The notes beneath the pieces are model-generated. The model was not told the origin of the DNA. It did no database searches and was given only the letters and a program-made list of their open reading frames with translations. A stretch of 45,126 bases of DNA from Lawsonibacter hominis (lineage in GTDB: Bacteria > Bacillota > Clostridia > Oscillospirales > Oscillospiraceae): the NCBI RefSeq assembly GCF_014287895.1, contig NZ_JACOPP010000024.1, positions 1 to 45,126 on the forward strand. Direction: 5' to 3'. Shown here piece by piece: positions 32,098-40,543 of the stretch (the stretch's first letter is position 1; each line of letters starts with the position of its first letter). The position numbers and the translations under genes are program-made.

Positions 32098-32680
32098 CTA
32101 TGCGCGGCCGGTCTCCCGGCCCAGCAGCGCCCTGGCGCGGGCGAGCAGCTTGGTATACACCCCGTCCATCTGCCACTCCCGGGTGTATTCCAGCAGACGC
32201 TCCGCCGGGAGCCAGCCCACCCGGGTATTCTCCCCCTCCCGGGCCCGGAGCGGATCGGTTTCATCGGCCACCAGAAGATAGGAGACGTTCAGATGCTGGT
32301 GGGCGCATACATACCGCCCCCCCCTTCACGTGGCCCCAGACGGGCAGGATATCCACCGAGGCGATCTGTGCGGACAGGGGCCGGACATGCTCCACGCCGG
32401 TCTCCTCCCGCGCCTCCCGCAGGGCCACCGCCAGCAGGTCGGCTTCCCCGTCGGCATGGCCGCCGGTCCAGGCCCACACCCGGTAGAGGTTATGGTGGGC
32501 CATCAGCACTTTGGAGGCGTCGGCGTTGACCACGAAACCCGAGCTGGTCATGTGGGCGATCGCGTTGTCCCGGGTGAGGATATTGTCGGGAAAACGGCGG
32601 ATATACTCCAGGATCATCCGCCGGTCCGCGTCCTCCTGCTCGTTTTGGGGCGAATAGGCCCGCAGCGCGTCGGCATACAT
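32098..32680 (-). pseudogene. NUDIX hydrolase, frameshifted at a G8 tract
   Basis: The first frame (32680 down to 32325) encodes a NUDIX protein: DNAIAHMTSSGFVVNADASK, then the full NUDIX box GGHADGEADLLAVALREARE followed by ETGV, up to WGHVKGG. At a run of eight G (32317-32324) the frame goes wrong and would end at 32261 with unrelated residues. Reading one base differently resumes the family sequence RYVCAHQHLNVSYLLVADET, GENTRVGWLPAERL, REWQMDGVYTKLLA, ending at TAG 32098-32100. Total length would be about 194 residues. It starts 1 base after folA with AGGAGG upstream. Natural mutation, slippage-based switching or a sequencing error all fit. Substrate unknown; position after thyA-folA hints at nucleotide or pterin clean-up. 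Confidence 0.85.
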
Positions 32681-32681
32681 A

Positions 32682-33161
32682 CTAAGGCCTCCTGCGATAG
32701 GTCACATAGCGGAAGACGAGCCCCTCGTGCTCCAGCGGAGCCTCCGCCCCGGCCACGTACCAGTCCGCCCGCCGGTCCAGGTCGGGGAAAAAGGAGTCGG
32801 CGGGCCAGGCGGCGTCGATCCTGGTCACATAGGCGGTGTCGCAGGCGTCCAGCAGGGCGCGGTATACGCTCTCCCCGCCGATGACGAAGGCGTCCGCCGG
32901 GGCGGCCCTGCGCAGGGCGTCCAGGTCCTGAAAGACCTCCGCCCCCTCGATCTCCAGTCCCGCCTGCCGGGAGAGCACCAGGTTCCGGCGCCCCTTCAGA
33001 GGCCGTGCGCCGGGAAAGGTGGCCAGGGTCTTCCGGCCGAAAATCACCGTGTGTCCGGTGGTCAGGGCCTGGAAGCGCTTGAGGTCGGCCGGGAGATAGC
33101 ACAGCTGATCCCCGTCCTTTCCAATGGCCCAGTTCCGGTCCGCCGCTACGATCAGATTCAT
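32682..33161 (-). CDS. folA: dihydrofolate reductase
   Basis: 159 residues. MNLIVAADRNWAIGKDGD, LPADLKRFQALTTGHTVIFG with the active-site Asp26, GRKTLATFPGARPLKGRRN and AFVIGGESVYRALL are characteristic. Reduces dihydrofolate to tetrahydrofolate with NADPH. It follows thyA by 12 bases, so the enzyme that makes dihydrofolate and the one that recycles it share a transcript. Confidence 0.97.
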   Translation of the reverse strand: MNLIVAADRNWAIGKDGDQLCYLPADLKRFQALTTGHTVIFGRKTLATFPGARPLKGRRNLVLSRQAGLEIEGAEVFQDLDALRRAAPADAFVIGGESVYRALLDACDTAYVTRIDAAWPADSFFPDLDRRADWYVAGAEAPLEHEGLVFRYVTYRRRP

Positions 33162-33173
33162 GCGCCCGCCCCC

Positions 33174-34004
33174 TTACACCGCCACCGGGATGGGCGTATC
33201 CAGCGGATGGAACTGATAGCCCTCCAGCTTTATGCTGGCGGGGGCAAAGCGGTAAAAGTCCTCCACCGCCGGATCCAGCCGCAGCCGGGGAGCCGGGTAA
33301 GGCTTGCGGGCAATGATCTCCTCCACCACCGGCACGTGCCGGTCATAGATATGCGCGTCCGCGATCACATGGACCAGCTCCCCCGGTACCAGGCCGGAGA
33401 CCTGGGCCAGCATGTGCACCAGGGCGGCGTACTGCATCACGTTCCAGCCGTTGGCGGTGAGCATATCCTGACTGCGCTGGTTCAGGATGGCGTTGAGGGT
33501 CCTGCCCGAGACATTGAAGGTCATGGAATAGGCGCAGGGGTACAGGGCCATCTCGTGTAGGTCGTGGTGGTTGTAGAGATTGGTCAGGATACGCCGGGAG
33601 GCAGGGTTATGCTTCAGGTCGTAGAGCACCCGGTCCACCTGGTCGAACTCCCCCTCGGGGTAGCGGTGCTTCACCCCCAGTTGGTAGCCGTAGGCCTTTC
33701 CGATACAGCCGCTCCCGTCGGCCCAGGCGTCCCAGATGTGGCTGTTCAAATCATGGACATTGTTGGATTTTTTCTGCCAGATCCACAAAAGCTCGTCCAC
33801 CGCGCTTTTGAACGCCATGCGGCGGATGGTCTGGACCGGGAACTCCTCCCGCAGGTCGTAGCGGTTGACGATGCCGAAGCGCTTCACGGTATGGGCGGGG
33901 GCGCCATCCTCCCACCGGGGGCGCACCTCCAGATCGGTATCCCAAACGCCGTGGCTCAGGATCTCCTTGCAGTTTTGGATGAACAGCTCGTCTGCGCGGC
34001 TCAT
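33174..34004 (-). CDS. thyA: thymidylate synthase (ThyA)
   Basis: 276 residues. RMAFKSAVDELLWIWQKKSN, the catalytic Cys in LYPCAYSMTF, RSQDMLTANGWNVMQYAALV and the nucleotide-binding DAHIYDRHV are present. Methylates dUMP to dTMP and makes dihydrofolate. The active-site context is PCAY rather than the PCH usual in the enteric enzyme; this looks like the Bacillus ThyA/phage type (recollection). Two ATGs lie at 34010 and 34004; the second has GGGAGG 7 bases upstream and is chosen. Confidence 0.96.
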   Translation of the reverse strand: MSRADELFIQNCKEILSHGVWDTDLEVRPRWEDGAPAHTVKRFGIVNRYDLREEFPVQTIRRMAFKSAVDELLWIWQKKSNNVHDLNSHIWDAWADGSGCIGKAYGYQLGVKHRYPEGEFDQVDRVLYDLKHNPASRRILTNLYNHHDLHEMALYPCAYSMTFNVSGRTLNAILNQRSQDMLTANGWNVMQYAALVHMLAQVSGLVPGELVHVIADAHIYDRHVPVVEEIIARKPYPAPRLRLDPAVEDFYRFAPASIKLEGYQFHPLDTPIPVAV

Positions 34005-34053
34005 GTACATTCCTCCCGGGTTTCCTTGATTGGGTCATCCCATGGCATTACAC

Positions 34054-34090
34054 GGCATACGCCCGCCGGAAGTACGGCAGGCGTACTGCC
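34054..34090 (-). other. hairpin in the thyA leader
   Basis: Imperfect inverted repeat between the thyA promoter and start: GGCA-TACGCC-C-GCCG (plus strand, from 34055) pairs with CGGC-A-GGCGTA-C-TGCC ending at 34090. No U-run follows. It could affect mRNA stability or translation of thyA. Confidence 0.45.
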
Positions 34091-34107
34091 CCGGATTCAC
34101 CGAGGGT

Positions 34108-34116
34108 ATCATAACA
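34108..34116 (-). promoter_or_regulatory. extended -10 promoter of thyA-folA-NUDIX
   Basis: TGTTATGAT on the minus strand: TATGAT with TG one base upstream, about 100 bases before the start codon. No convincing -35. Confidence 0.45.
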
Positions 34117-34190
34117 CAAAAAATTGCAATTGGGTAGAGGTCGTGATAGGATAGAATCAATTGAGCTTCATCTGCTTGGGAGGCAACGCT

Positions 34191-34691
34191 ATGAAGGATC
34201 ATCCGGAAGAAAAACGCGGCCGCAGGTGGCTGGCGGCCCTGCTGCTTCTGAACCTGCTTTTGACCGCGCTGGAACGGACGCTGCCCGTCTGGCCGTACCG
34301 GAGCGGCCCTGTGCTCCTGCTTACGGCCGCCGGACTGCTGCCCACGGCGGTGGTGCTCTGGGGACTGCTCCGGGGCAGCTGGCCCGCCCTGGCGGTGTTC
34401 TGTATCGGCGCGGTCCGGGGCGTGGGCGATCTGGTGGGGCTGCTCCAATTCGGCGGCGTTTCCGCCCTCGACCGGGCGACCGCTTTGACGCTGGTCGTCC
34501 TGCTCTCCCGCATCACGGTTCTGCTGGCCCTTTTCCGGCAGGACGACGTCAGCCGCTACTGGGAGCGGCGCCGCCTGCGCCGCCGCCGCGGGGACCTGGT
34601 CCTGGAGGCCGTTCTGTTTTTGTCGGCCCTTGTCCTGCCCCTCCTGCTGGGGGCGCTGCTGCAAGGCGCGTTTTCCTCCGGAAACCTTTGA
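34191..34691 (+). CDS. small integral membrane protein of unknown function
   Basis: 166 residues with a basic N-terminus (KDHPEEKRGRRW) and four hydrophobic segments: about 14-30, 38-60, 64-84 with 92-112, and 134-155. Between the last two lies a strongly basic loop (YWERRRLRRRRGD). ATG 34191 follows GGGAGG. A weak promoter (TTGCAA-17-TAGGAT, 34124-34152) lies upstream. It is monocistronic in appearance. No family recognised. Confidence 0.7.
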   Translation: MKDHPEEKRGRRWLAALLLLNLLLTALERTLPVWPYRSGPVLLLTAAGLLPTAVVLWGLLRGSWPALAVFCIGAVRGVGDLVGLLQFGGVSALDRATALTLVVLLSRITVLLALFRQDDVSRYWERRRLRRRRGDLVLEAVLFLSALVLPLLLGALLQGAFSSGNL

Positions 34692-34709
34692 CGCTGCGGG
34701 AAAAAGGGC

Positions 34710-34738
34710 TTGTCAAGGGGCAAAAAAGGTGATATAAT
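34710..34738 (+). promoter_or_regulatory. strong sigma-70-type promoter for the hydroxyacid dehydrogenase
   Basis: TTGTCA (34710-34715, 5/6) and TATAAT (34733-34738, 6/6) with exactly 17 bases between. Predicted start near 34745. Confidence 0.82.
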
Positions 34739-34743
34739 AAAAC

Positions 34744-34757
34744 TACATTTTAATGTA
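34744..34757. promoter_or_regulatory. small palindrome at the predicted transcription start
   Basis: TACATT-TT-AATGTA, 6-base perfect arms. It begins 6 bases after the -10 box, a position where a repressor could act. It differs from the TRAP operator, so the regulator is not identified. Confidence 0.35.
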
Positions 34758-34798
34758 TGAAATTTACAGCGTGTAAACGACAGGAGGATGCTTCCCGG

Positions 34799-35746
34799 AT
34801 GAACATTGTTTTGCTGGAATCCCTGGGCGTGCCGGACCAGATCCTGAACGCCTGCGCCAAGCCCCTGGTGGATGCGGGGCACACGTTCCAGGCCTACCCC
34901 AAGGACACCGATCCCCAGGTGCAGATCGAGCGCGCCAAGGCCGCCGACGTGATCATGATCGCCAATATGCCGCTGAAGGGCGAGGTCATTTCCGCCTGCC
35001 CGGAGCTGAAGTTCATCGACGTGGCCTTCACCGGCGTGGACCACGTGGACCTGGACGCCTGCCGCGCCAAGGGCGTGAAGGTATCCAACGCCGCCGGCTA
35101 TTCCAACCAGGCCGTTGCGGAGCTGGTGATCTGCATGGCCCTCTCTCTGCTGCGCAACGTTCCCCAGGTGGAGGCGCGCTGCCGCGCCGGGCAGACCAAG
35201 GACGGTCTGGTGGGCTGCGAGCTGCAGGGCAAGACGGTGGGCATCGTGGGCGTAGGGGCCATCGGCCGGCGTACGGCGGAATTGTTCCACGCCTTTGGCT
35301 GCAGGGTGCTGGGCAATAAGCGGCACGTCAAGGGGGACGAGCCCTCCTTCATCCAGTTCGTCTCCCTGGACGAACTGCTGGCGCAGTCGGACCTCGTCTC
35401 CCTCCACTGTCCGCTGAACGAATCCTCCAAGGGCCTGATCGGCAAGGAGAACATCGCCAAAATGAAGCAGGGCGCGCTGCTTATCAATGCCGCCCGGGGC
35501 CCGGTGGTGGACTCCCAGGCCCTGGCCGACGCGCTGAACAGCGGCTATCTGGGCGGCGCCGGGATCGACGTGTTCGAAGTGGAGCCCCCTCTGTCCGCCG
35601 ACCATCCCCTGCTCCACAGCAAGAACACCATCGTTACCCCCCACGTGGCCTTCGCCTCCGCCGAATCCATGGAGGAGCGCTGCAAGATTGTATTCGACTC
35701 GCTCCAGCAGTGGATCGCGGGCCGTCAAATCAACGTGATCCTGTAA
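34799..35746 (+). CDS. D-2-hydroxyacid dehydrogenase, NAD-dependent
   Basis: 315 residues. Rossmann motif VGIVGVGAIGRRTAELFHAF near residues 148-167, and the catalytic triad Arg in NAARGPVVD, Glu in DVFEVEPPL, His in TPHVAFAS. Interconverts a 2-keto acid and a D-2-hydroxy acid. ATG 34799 follows AGGAGG at an 11-base spacing. It stands alone behind a strong promoter and faces the IclR gene across a shared terminator. Glyoxylate/hydroxypyruvate or phosphoglycerate-like substrates are possible; the sequence does not decide. Confidence 0.92.
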   Translation: MNIVLLESLGVPDQILNACAKPLVDAGHTFQAYPKDTDPQVQIERAKAADVIMIANMPLKGEVISACPELKFIDVAFTGVDHVDLDACRAKGVKVSNAAGYSNQAVAELVICMALSLLRNVPQVEARCRAGQTKDGLVGCELQGKTVGIVGVGAIGRRTAELFHAFGCRVLGNKRHVKGDEPSFIQFVSLDELLAQSDLVSLHCPLNESSKGLIGKENIAKMKQGALLINAARGPVVDSQALADALNSGYLGGAGIDVFEVEPPLSADHPLLHSKNTIVTPHVAFASAESMEERCKIVFDSLQQWIAGRQINVIL

Positions 35747-35747
35747 C

Positions 35748-35785
35748 AAAGCCCCCGCCCACGGAATTCCGTGGGCGGGGGTTTT
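35748..35785. terminator. bidirectional terminator
   Basis: GC palindrome centred on GAATTC (between 35766 and 35767): CCCCCGCCCACGG pairs with CCGTGGGCGGGGG, flanked by AAA and TTTT. Shared by the dehydrogenase and the convergent IclR gene. Confidence 0.9.
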
Positions 35786-35794
35786 CGCTGCCGT

Positions 35795-36574
35795 TCACAT
35801 GGCGTCATAGGCCAGGGCCTTGGAGATTTGGGCCGCCGTCCCCGTGACCACGGGGGCTACCTCCCGGATATGCTCCATCGTCATCCGGGAGATGGGCCCG
35901 GAAATGCTGATCCCGGCCACGATCCGGCCGGTATAATCCCGAACGGGCGCGGCCACGCAGCGGGCCCCCAGTTCGCACTCCTCATCATCCAGGGCATAGC
36001 CCTGGCCGCGGATCTCCTCCAGCTTAGCCGCCAGGGCCTGTTTGGTGACCAGGGTATTGGGGGTCAGTGCAGGCAGTCCCTTGGCGGCTATGTATTCGTC
36101 CAGCTGCTCCTCGCTGTAATTCAGCAGCAGCAGCTTGCCGATGCCGGTGGAGTGCATGGGCGCCCGTTTTCCGATCCGCTGCATGATCTTGAGCATACTG
36201 TCCGGGCCGTCCACCACATCGGTATAGACCACTTCCATGTCCTCCTCGATGGCCAGACAGGAGGCCTCGCGGCACTCCCGGGACAGCTCCGCCAGCAGGG
36301 GATGCACGATATCCCGCAGGCTCACCTGCTCACAGACCCGGCTGCCGATCTGTGCGAATTTCAGCGACAGGGAATAGCGCAGGCTGTGGGGATCCTGGTT
36401 CACGTAGCCGTACACCAGCAGCGTATTGAGCATCCGCAGGACCGTGCTGGCCGGCATGCCGCATCCGGCCGCCACATCCTGCAGGCGCATGGGCTGCCGC
36501 TCATGCGCCATGATCTCGATGATCTGGAGCACCTTTTCCACTGATTGATTGAGTTTTGACAATTTGGCCGTCAT
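35795..36574 (-). CDS. IclR-family transcriptional regulator
   Basis: 259 residues. N-terminal helix-turn-helix (about 8-65: SVEKVLQIIEIMAHERQPMR, QDVAAGCGMPASTVLRMLNT) and a C-terminal IclR effector domain (SLRDIVHPLLAELSRECREA, PMHSTGIGKLLLLNYSEEQL, GARCVAAPVRDYTGRIVAGI, SISGP). KdgR belongs to this family, and a KdgR-like operator lies before dctP in this window, so this protein is the natural candidate to control the TRAP operon. It follows the UroD-like gene by 102 bases. Confidence 0.95.
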   Translation of the reverse strand: MTAKLSKLNQSVEKVLQIIEIMAHERQPMRLQDVAAGCGMPASTVLRMLNTLLVYGYVNQDPHSLRYSLSLKFAQIGSRVCEQVSLRDIVHPLLAELSRECREASCLAIEEDMEVVYTDVVDGPDSMLKIMQRIGKRAPMHSTGIGKLLLLNYSEEQLDEYIAAKGLPALTPNTLVTKQALAAKLEEIRGQGYALDDEECELGARCVAAPVRDYTGRIVAGISISGPISRMTMEHIREVAPVVTGTAAQISKALAYDAM

Positions 36575-36676
36575 GTTCCCTCTACACCCTTCACTTCATT
36601 TCATTACGTAAAACTTTAGCACAATTTTTCCAAGCACGCAAGTGTAAAGGAACTCTTGGGGCAGAAATAAATCCGC

Positions 36677-37603
36677 TCAGCTTCTCCGGAGGCGCCCATA
36701 GGTGCGTATTTCATCCCGCAGGATGGCCGGATCCAGTTTCAGCTTCATAGGATACAAATCCCACAGCAGCAGATTGTTCCTGCCGCCCAACGTGTCGATG
36801 TAATAACGCACCACCGCGCGGGCCTCCTCCTCCGTACAGAAGTCAAATTTCTGCATATCCATGTTGGAGGAGAAGCCCAGCCGGTCCCCGTACTGCGCAT
36901 AGAGCGCGGGCAGGTCACAGCAGGGCATCACCGAATCCCAGGTATCCGCGCCGAGCGCTGCGAAGCGCCCCACCAGCGGGTCCACCTTTCCGCAGGAGTG
37001 GAAGACGAACACCTTGCCCCGCGCATGCACATAGTCCGCGATCCGTTTCAGAGAAGGCAGGAAGAAGGCATCAAAGATCTCCGGGGAAAAGAACAGGCTG
37101 GTCTGGGTACCATAATCGTCCCGGTAATCCACGATATCCGGATCATACAGGTCGATCAGCCTTTCCATGAGCTTCAGACGGAAATCGGTCAGCGCCCCGA
37201 TCAGCTCCAGCGTTGCCTCCGGGTCGTCATAGAAGGAGGTCGCGCCATATTCAAATCCCAGCAGGGAGTGCAGGCGCTCAAACAGGCCCTGAGACAGGGA
37301 AAGCCACAGCGCCTTGCTTTCCCGCTCCAGTCCGGGCAGGAGCCGTTCGGCCTCCGTCTTCCAGTCGATGGCGTCCAGGTCCGGAAATACCACCCGCTCC
37401 TTCCACTCCGATATGTCCTCGAACAGCGGCTCGTTCAGCGGGGAAAAATCCCGCCAGCGCACGCCGAACCAGTCCAGCCCCTCCTTTACCTTGTCCCGGG
37501 ACTGGGGTACTGTGAAAAAGCGCACGCTGTCTGTAATGTTGGCGATCCACTCCGCCTTCCCGTCGTGCCGGAGTGCATGCAGGACATTTTCCTTTTCCGT
37601 CAT
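36677..37603 (-). CDS. uroporphyrinogen decarboxylase-superfamily protein (MtaA/HemE-like fold)
   Basis: 308 residues. The FVFHSCGKVDPLVGRFAALG stretch contains the HSCG motif of corrinoid/coenzyme methyltransferases in this superfamily. Other fitting segments are YDPDIVDYRDDYGTQTSLFF and the C-terminal YIDTLGGRNNLLLWD. It is shorter than HemE and is not next to haem or methanogenic-type genes, so it is not a haem enzyme by context. No corrinoid protein gene is nearby. The role in this organic-acid cluster is unknown. Confidence 0.82.
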   Translation of the reverse strand: MTEKENVLHALRHDGKAEWIANITDSVRFFTVPQSRDKVKEGLDWFGVRWRDFSPLNEPLFEDISEWKERVVFPDLDAIDWKTEAERLLPGLERESKALWLSLSQGLFERLHSLLGFEYGATSFYDDPEATLELIGALTDFRLKLMERLIDLYDPDIVDYRDDYGTQTSLFFSPEIFDAFFLPSLKRIADYVHARGKVFVFHSCGKVDPLVGRFAALGADTWDSVMPCCDLPALYAQYGDRLGFSSNMDMQKFDFCTEEEARAVVRYYIDTLGGRNNLLLWDLYPMKLKLDPAILRDEIRTYGRLRRS

Positions 37604-37635
37604 TGCTGACCACGCTCCCTTCGTTATACATGGCC

Positions 37636-37670
37636 GCAGGGGCAGGGGCCGCTTCGGTCCCTGCCCCTGC
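37636..37670 (-). other. strong intergenic hairpin without U-run
   Basis: 15-bp stem with a single G-U pair (37636-37650 with 37656-37670; GCAGGGGCAGGG/CCCTGCCCCTGC) and the 5-base loop GCTTC. It lies right after the dehydrogenase stop codon and has no U-run, so it suits a 3' mRNA-stability or processing element separating the dehydrogenase from the UroD-like gene. Confidence 0.6.
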
Positions 37671-37676
37671 CGGTGC

Positions 37677-38657
37677 TCAGTACTTTCGCTTCAGGTCGAT
37701 CTCGTTGAACAGAGGCTCGCCCTGTTCAAAATGCTTCAGGTTCTCGCAGAACTGCTCCATGGCCCGGTCCATATAGAGGGTGCTGTCCGCCGCACAGTGG
37801 GGCGTAAGGATCACCTGTTCCATGTCCCACAGGGGGCTGTCCGCAGGCAGCGGCTCCGGATCCACGGCGTCCAGGGCGGCGCCGCCGATGATGCCCTTCT
37901 GGAGCGCTTCTACCAGCGCTTCGGTATCCACCACAGGCCCGCGTGCAATGTTGATGAGCACGCCGGTGGGTTTCATTTTGGCCAGCTGCGCCGCGCCGAT
38001 CATGCCCCGTGTGGCGTCGGTCAGGGGCGTGAGGATCACCACGAAGTCGGAGGCGGCCAGCACCGTGTCCAGTTCCGTGTTGGGGTAGACCCGGTCATAG
38101 TGCTCCAGGGGCGTAACGGTACGCTTGACGCCCAGTACCGTCATATCCATGCTCTTGCAGAGCCGGGCCACCTCGCCGGCGATGGCGCCCGCGCCGATGA
38201 TGCCCACGGTCAGGCCGGTGGGTTCCATAAAGGTGACGGTGGTCTTGTCCCACACATGCTCGCGCTGTTGGCGCAGCATGGTTGGGAAATGCCGCAGAAA
38301 TGAGATGATGTACCCCATGGTGGTCACGCCCATGGTCTTGCCGTGAATGCCCTTGGCGTTGGTCAGACGCACCGGCAGATCGGAGATGGGACCGTCCATG
38401 ATGGGGTTGACGCCGGCGGAAAAGGAGTTGATCCATTTCAGCCGTTTGGAAGATGCGCACCATGCCTCAGGCATCCTGCCGCTTCCGCCCCAGAGGAAAA
38501 GGACCTCGGCGTCCACGCCGTCGGCCAAAGCCTCCTCCTCGGTCTGGTAGTAGTACACCTTGCCGGAGCAGGCGGCCTGGACCGCATCCAGATGCCGCCG
38601 CTCCACCTTCATGGGGATGTCGGGCCGGTGCCCGAAGAGGATCAATACGTCTGCCAT
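37677..38657 (-). CDS. D-2-hydroxyacid dehydrogenase, TRAP-linked
   Basis: 326 residues. VGIIGAGAIAGEVARLCKSM (Rossmann loop), the catalytic Arg in NIARGPVVD, Asp/Glu in DAVDPEPLP and His in LTPHCAADS. The nucleotide loop ends in KRTV, which tolerates NADP or NAD. It differs clearly from the other dehydrogenase in the window. ATG 38657 has AAGGAG 9 bases upstream and lies 13 bases after dctM, so it probably acts on the compound imported by the TRAP system. Confidence 0.93.
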   Translation of the reverse strand: MADVLILFGHRPDIPMKVERRHLDAVQAACSGKVYYYQTEEEALADGVDAEVLFLWGGSGRMPEAWCASSKRLKWINSFSAGVNPIMDGPISDLPVRLTNAKGIHGKTMGVTTMGYIISFLRHFPTMLRQQREHVWDKTTVTFMEPTGLTVGIIGAGAIAGEVARLCKSMDMTVLGVKRTVTPLEHYDRVYPNTELDTVLAASDFVVILTPLTDATRGMIGAAQLAKMKPTGVLINIARGPVVDTEALVEALQKGIIGGAALDAVDPEPLPADSPLWDMEQVILTPHCAADSTLYMDRAMEQFCENLKHFEQGEPLFNEIDLKRKY

Positions 38658-38670
38658 CGTTTTCTTCTCC

Positions 38671-39969
38671 TTATACGACAAACATGGTCAGGGGTTCCAC
38701 ATACACCAGCAGGAACAGGATGGCGATCATCAAAAGTACGAAGGGGAATATCTTTTTGACCAGATTCGTCATACTGACCTTCGCCACGTCCATCGCGGTG
38801 AACAGGCAGGTGCCGAAGGGCGGGGTCACAAAGCCGATGCACACCGCCACGCACATGCAGATGCCGAAATGGAGGGCGTTGATGCCCACGGCATTGCAGA
38901 TGGGCAGGAAAATGGGGATGGTGATCAGCATGATGGGAGTGGCGTCCATGAGGCAGCCCATCACCAGCAGCACCGCGATCATGATGAAGTACAGCACGGC
39001 GCGGCTGTCGGAGATGCTCATGAGCACGTCCAGGATGATCTGGGGCACGCGGGCGTAGGAGATGACCCAGGCGAACAGTCCGGCGGCAGCCACGATGTAC
39101 ATGACCTTGGCGGTACTCTTGGCGGAGCCCAGCAGCACCTTGCCGATATCGCGGATCTTCAGTTCCCGGTAGACAAAGATGCCGATGATAAAGGAATAGA
39201 TGACCGCGATGACCGACGCCTCGGTGGGGGTGCAGAAACCGGAGAAAATGGCGCCCAGGATGATGACGGGAGAACCCAGGGCGGGGATCGCGCCCACCAC
39301 CGTCTTGAATACCTTACTCCCCGTGAGCTTTTCGCCCTCCCCCATGTTCAGGCAGGCGGTCTTGGACAGGCCCTTATAGCCGCGCTTCTTGCAGTAGAAG
39401 AAGCTCAGCACGCACAGGCCGAGCGCCAGGATGAGGCCGGCGGGGATGCCCATCAGGTACAGCGAGGAAATGGACGTATTGGTGTTGGCCGCATAGATGA
39501 TCATGGCGGTGCTGGGCGGGATGATGGGGCCCAGTACGGAGCCGGCCGCCACGATGGCGGCGGAGAAGGACCGGTCATAGCCGGCTTCGTCCATGAAGGG
39601 GATCATAATGGCGCCCACGGTGACGCAGCAGGCCATGGCGGAACCGGTCATGGCGGCAAACAGGGCGCAGACAATGATGGTTACGTAGGCCAGGCCGCCG
39701 GTAATGTTGCCCACCACCAGGTTGGCCACCCGTACCAGGCGCTTTGCAATCCCGCCTTTGGCCATCAGGTCGCCGGCCAGAATGAAGAATGGGATGCACA
39801 TGAGGGCCACCACATCCACACCGGCAAACATCCGCTGGATAACAGTGGAGGTGGGAATGCCCTCCAGGATAATAAAGATGACTGAGGACAGGCCCAGCGT
39901 GGTGGCCACCGGCACGCCGATGACCAGCAGGACCACGGCCAGAATAAAGAACAGCGCGACAGAGTTCAT
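38671..39969 (-). CDS. dctM: TRAP transporter large permease, DctM
   Basis: 432 residues, about twelve membrane segments of the DctM/ion-transporter fold: FFILAVVLLVIGVPVATTLG, CIPFFILAGDLMAKGGIAKR, MTGSAMACCVTVGAIMIPFM, GPIIPPSTAMIIYA and VTPPFGTCLFTAMDVA. Sodium-driven uptake of organic acids. ATG 39969 overlaps the dctQ stop by 4 bases. Confidence 0.97.
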   Translation of the reverse strand: MNSVALFFILAVVLLVIGVPVATTLGLSSVIFIILEGIPTSTVIQRMFAGVDVVALMCIPFFILAGDLMAKGGIAKRLVRVANLVVGNITGGLAYVTIIVCALFAAMTGSAMACCVTVGAIMIPFMDEAGYDRSFSAAIVAAGSVLGPIIPPSTAMIIYAANTNTSISSLYLMGIPAGLILALGLCVLSFFYCKKRGYKGLSKTACLNMGEGEKLTGSKVFKTVVGAIPALGSPVIILGAIFSGFCTPTEASVIAVIYSFIIGIFVYRELKIRDIGKVLLGSAKSTAKVMYIVAAAGLFAWVISYARVPQIILDVLMSISDSRAVLYFIMIAVLLVMGCLMDATPIMLITIPIFLPICNAVGINALHFGICMCVAVCIGFVTPPFGTCLFTAMDVAKVSMTNLVKKIFPFVLLMIAILFLLVYVEPLTMFVV

Positions 39970-40466
39970 GCCTGCTCCCCTCCCTTCTCAGGCTGTTTGG
40001 CAAAGACCAGGATCAGGCGGAACAGATAGGCCACTACCATCAGTATGGTGACCACGGGGAAGATCCCGTAAACGATCCCCATGTTGATATCCATGTTGGA
40101 GGAGACGGCCTTGGAGGCCAGGGCCACCTGGGGGAAGCTGTAGTAGGCCAGCATCACGGAAAAGATCAGCCCCACAATGTCTTGCAGAACCAGCACGATC
40201 TTCTTCCCCAGACCGTGCACCAGGTCCTCGATGACGGTGACCTTGATATGTTCGTCATTGAAGATGATCTCAGTGGCGCCGATAAAGACCATCCAGATCA
40301 TGCAGTACCGGGCGGATTCCTCCGACCAGACGAAGCTCTTGTGGAAGATGTATCGGGCTCCTACTTGGATGCCCAGGGACACGACCATCCAGATGAACAG
40401 GACGACCATGACGACCCTCATGATCTTGGTCAGCACATCACTGACCTTTTGCAGCGTGGAAACCAT
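39966..40466 (-). CDS. dctQ: TRAP transporter small permease, DctQ
   Basis: 166 residues with four membrane helices and the family segment RYIFHKSFVWSEESARYCMI followed by WMVFIGATE. It forms the membrane complex with DctM. AGGAG precedes ATG 40466. A terminator-like hairpin separates it from dctP. Confidence 0.96.
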   Translation of the reverse strand: MVSTLQKVSDVLTKIMRVVMVVLFIWMVVSLGIQVGARYIFHKSFVWSEESARYCMIWMVFIGATEIIFNDEHIKVTVIEDLVHGLGKKIVLVLQDIVGLIFSVMLAYYSFPQVALASKAVSSNMDINMGIVYGIFPVVTILMVVAYLFRLILVFAKQPEKGGEQA

Positions 40467-40543
40467 GCACGCGCTCCTTTCTCGACCTTTGGCTTAAGCA
40501 AGCGCCGGATCGTCCTGCACGGCAGGGATCCTCGGCGCTTCCT

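Noticed and set aside
36575..36676. KdgR-type box upstream of the IclR gene
   Set aside because: TGAAAT half-sites and TTACGTAA are present but no symmetric box like that at 41759-41781, so autoregulation is not claimed.
36677..37603. HemE (haem synthesis) assignment for the UroD-like gene
   Set aside because: Shorter than HemE, carries the HSCG motif of the methyltransferase-like branch, and no haem gene is nearby.
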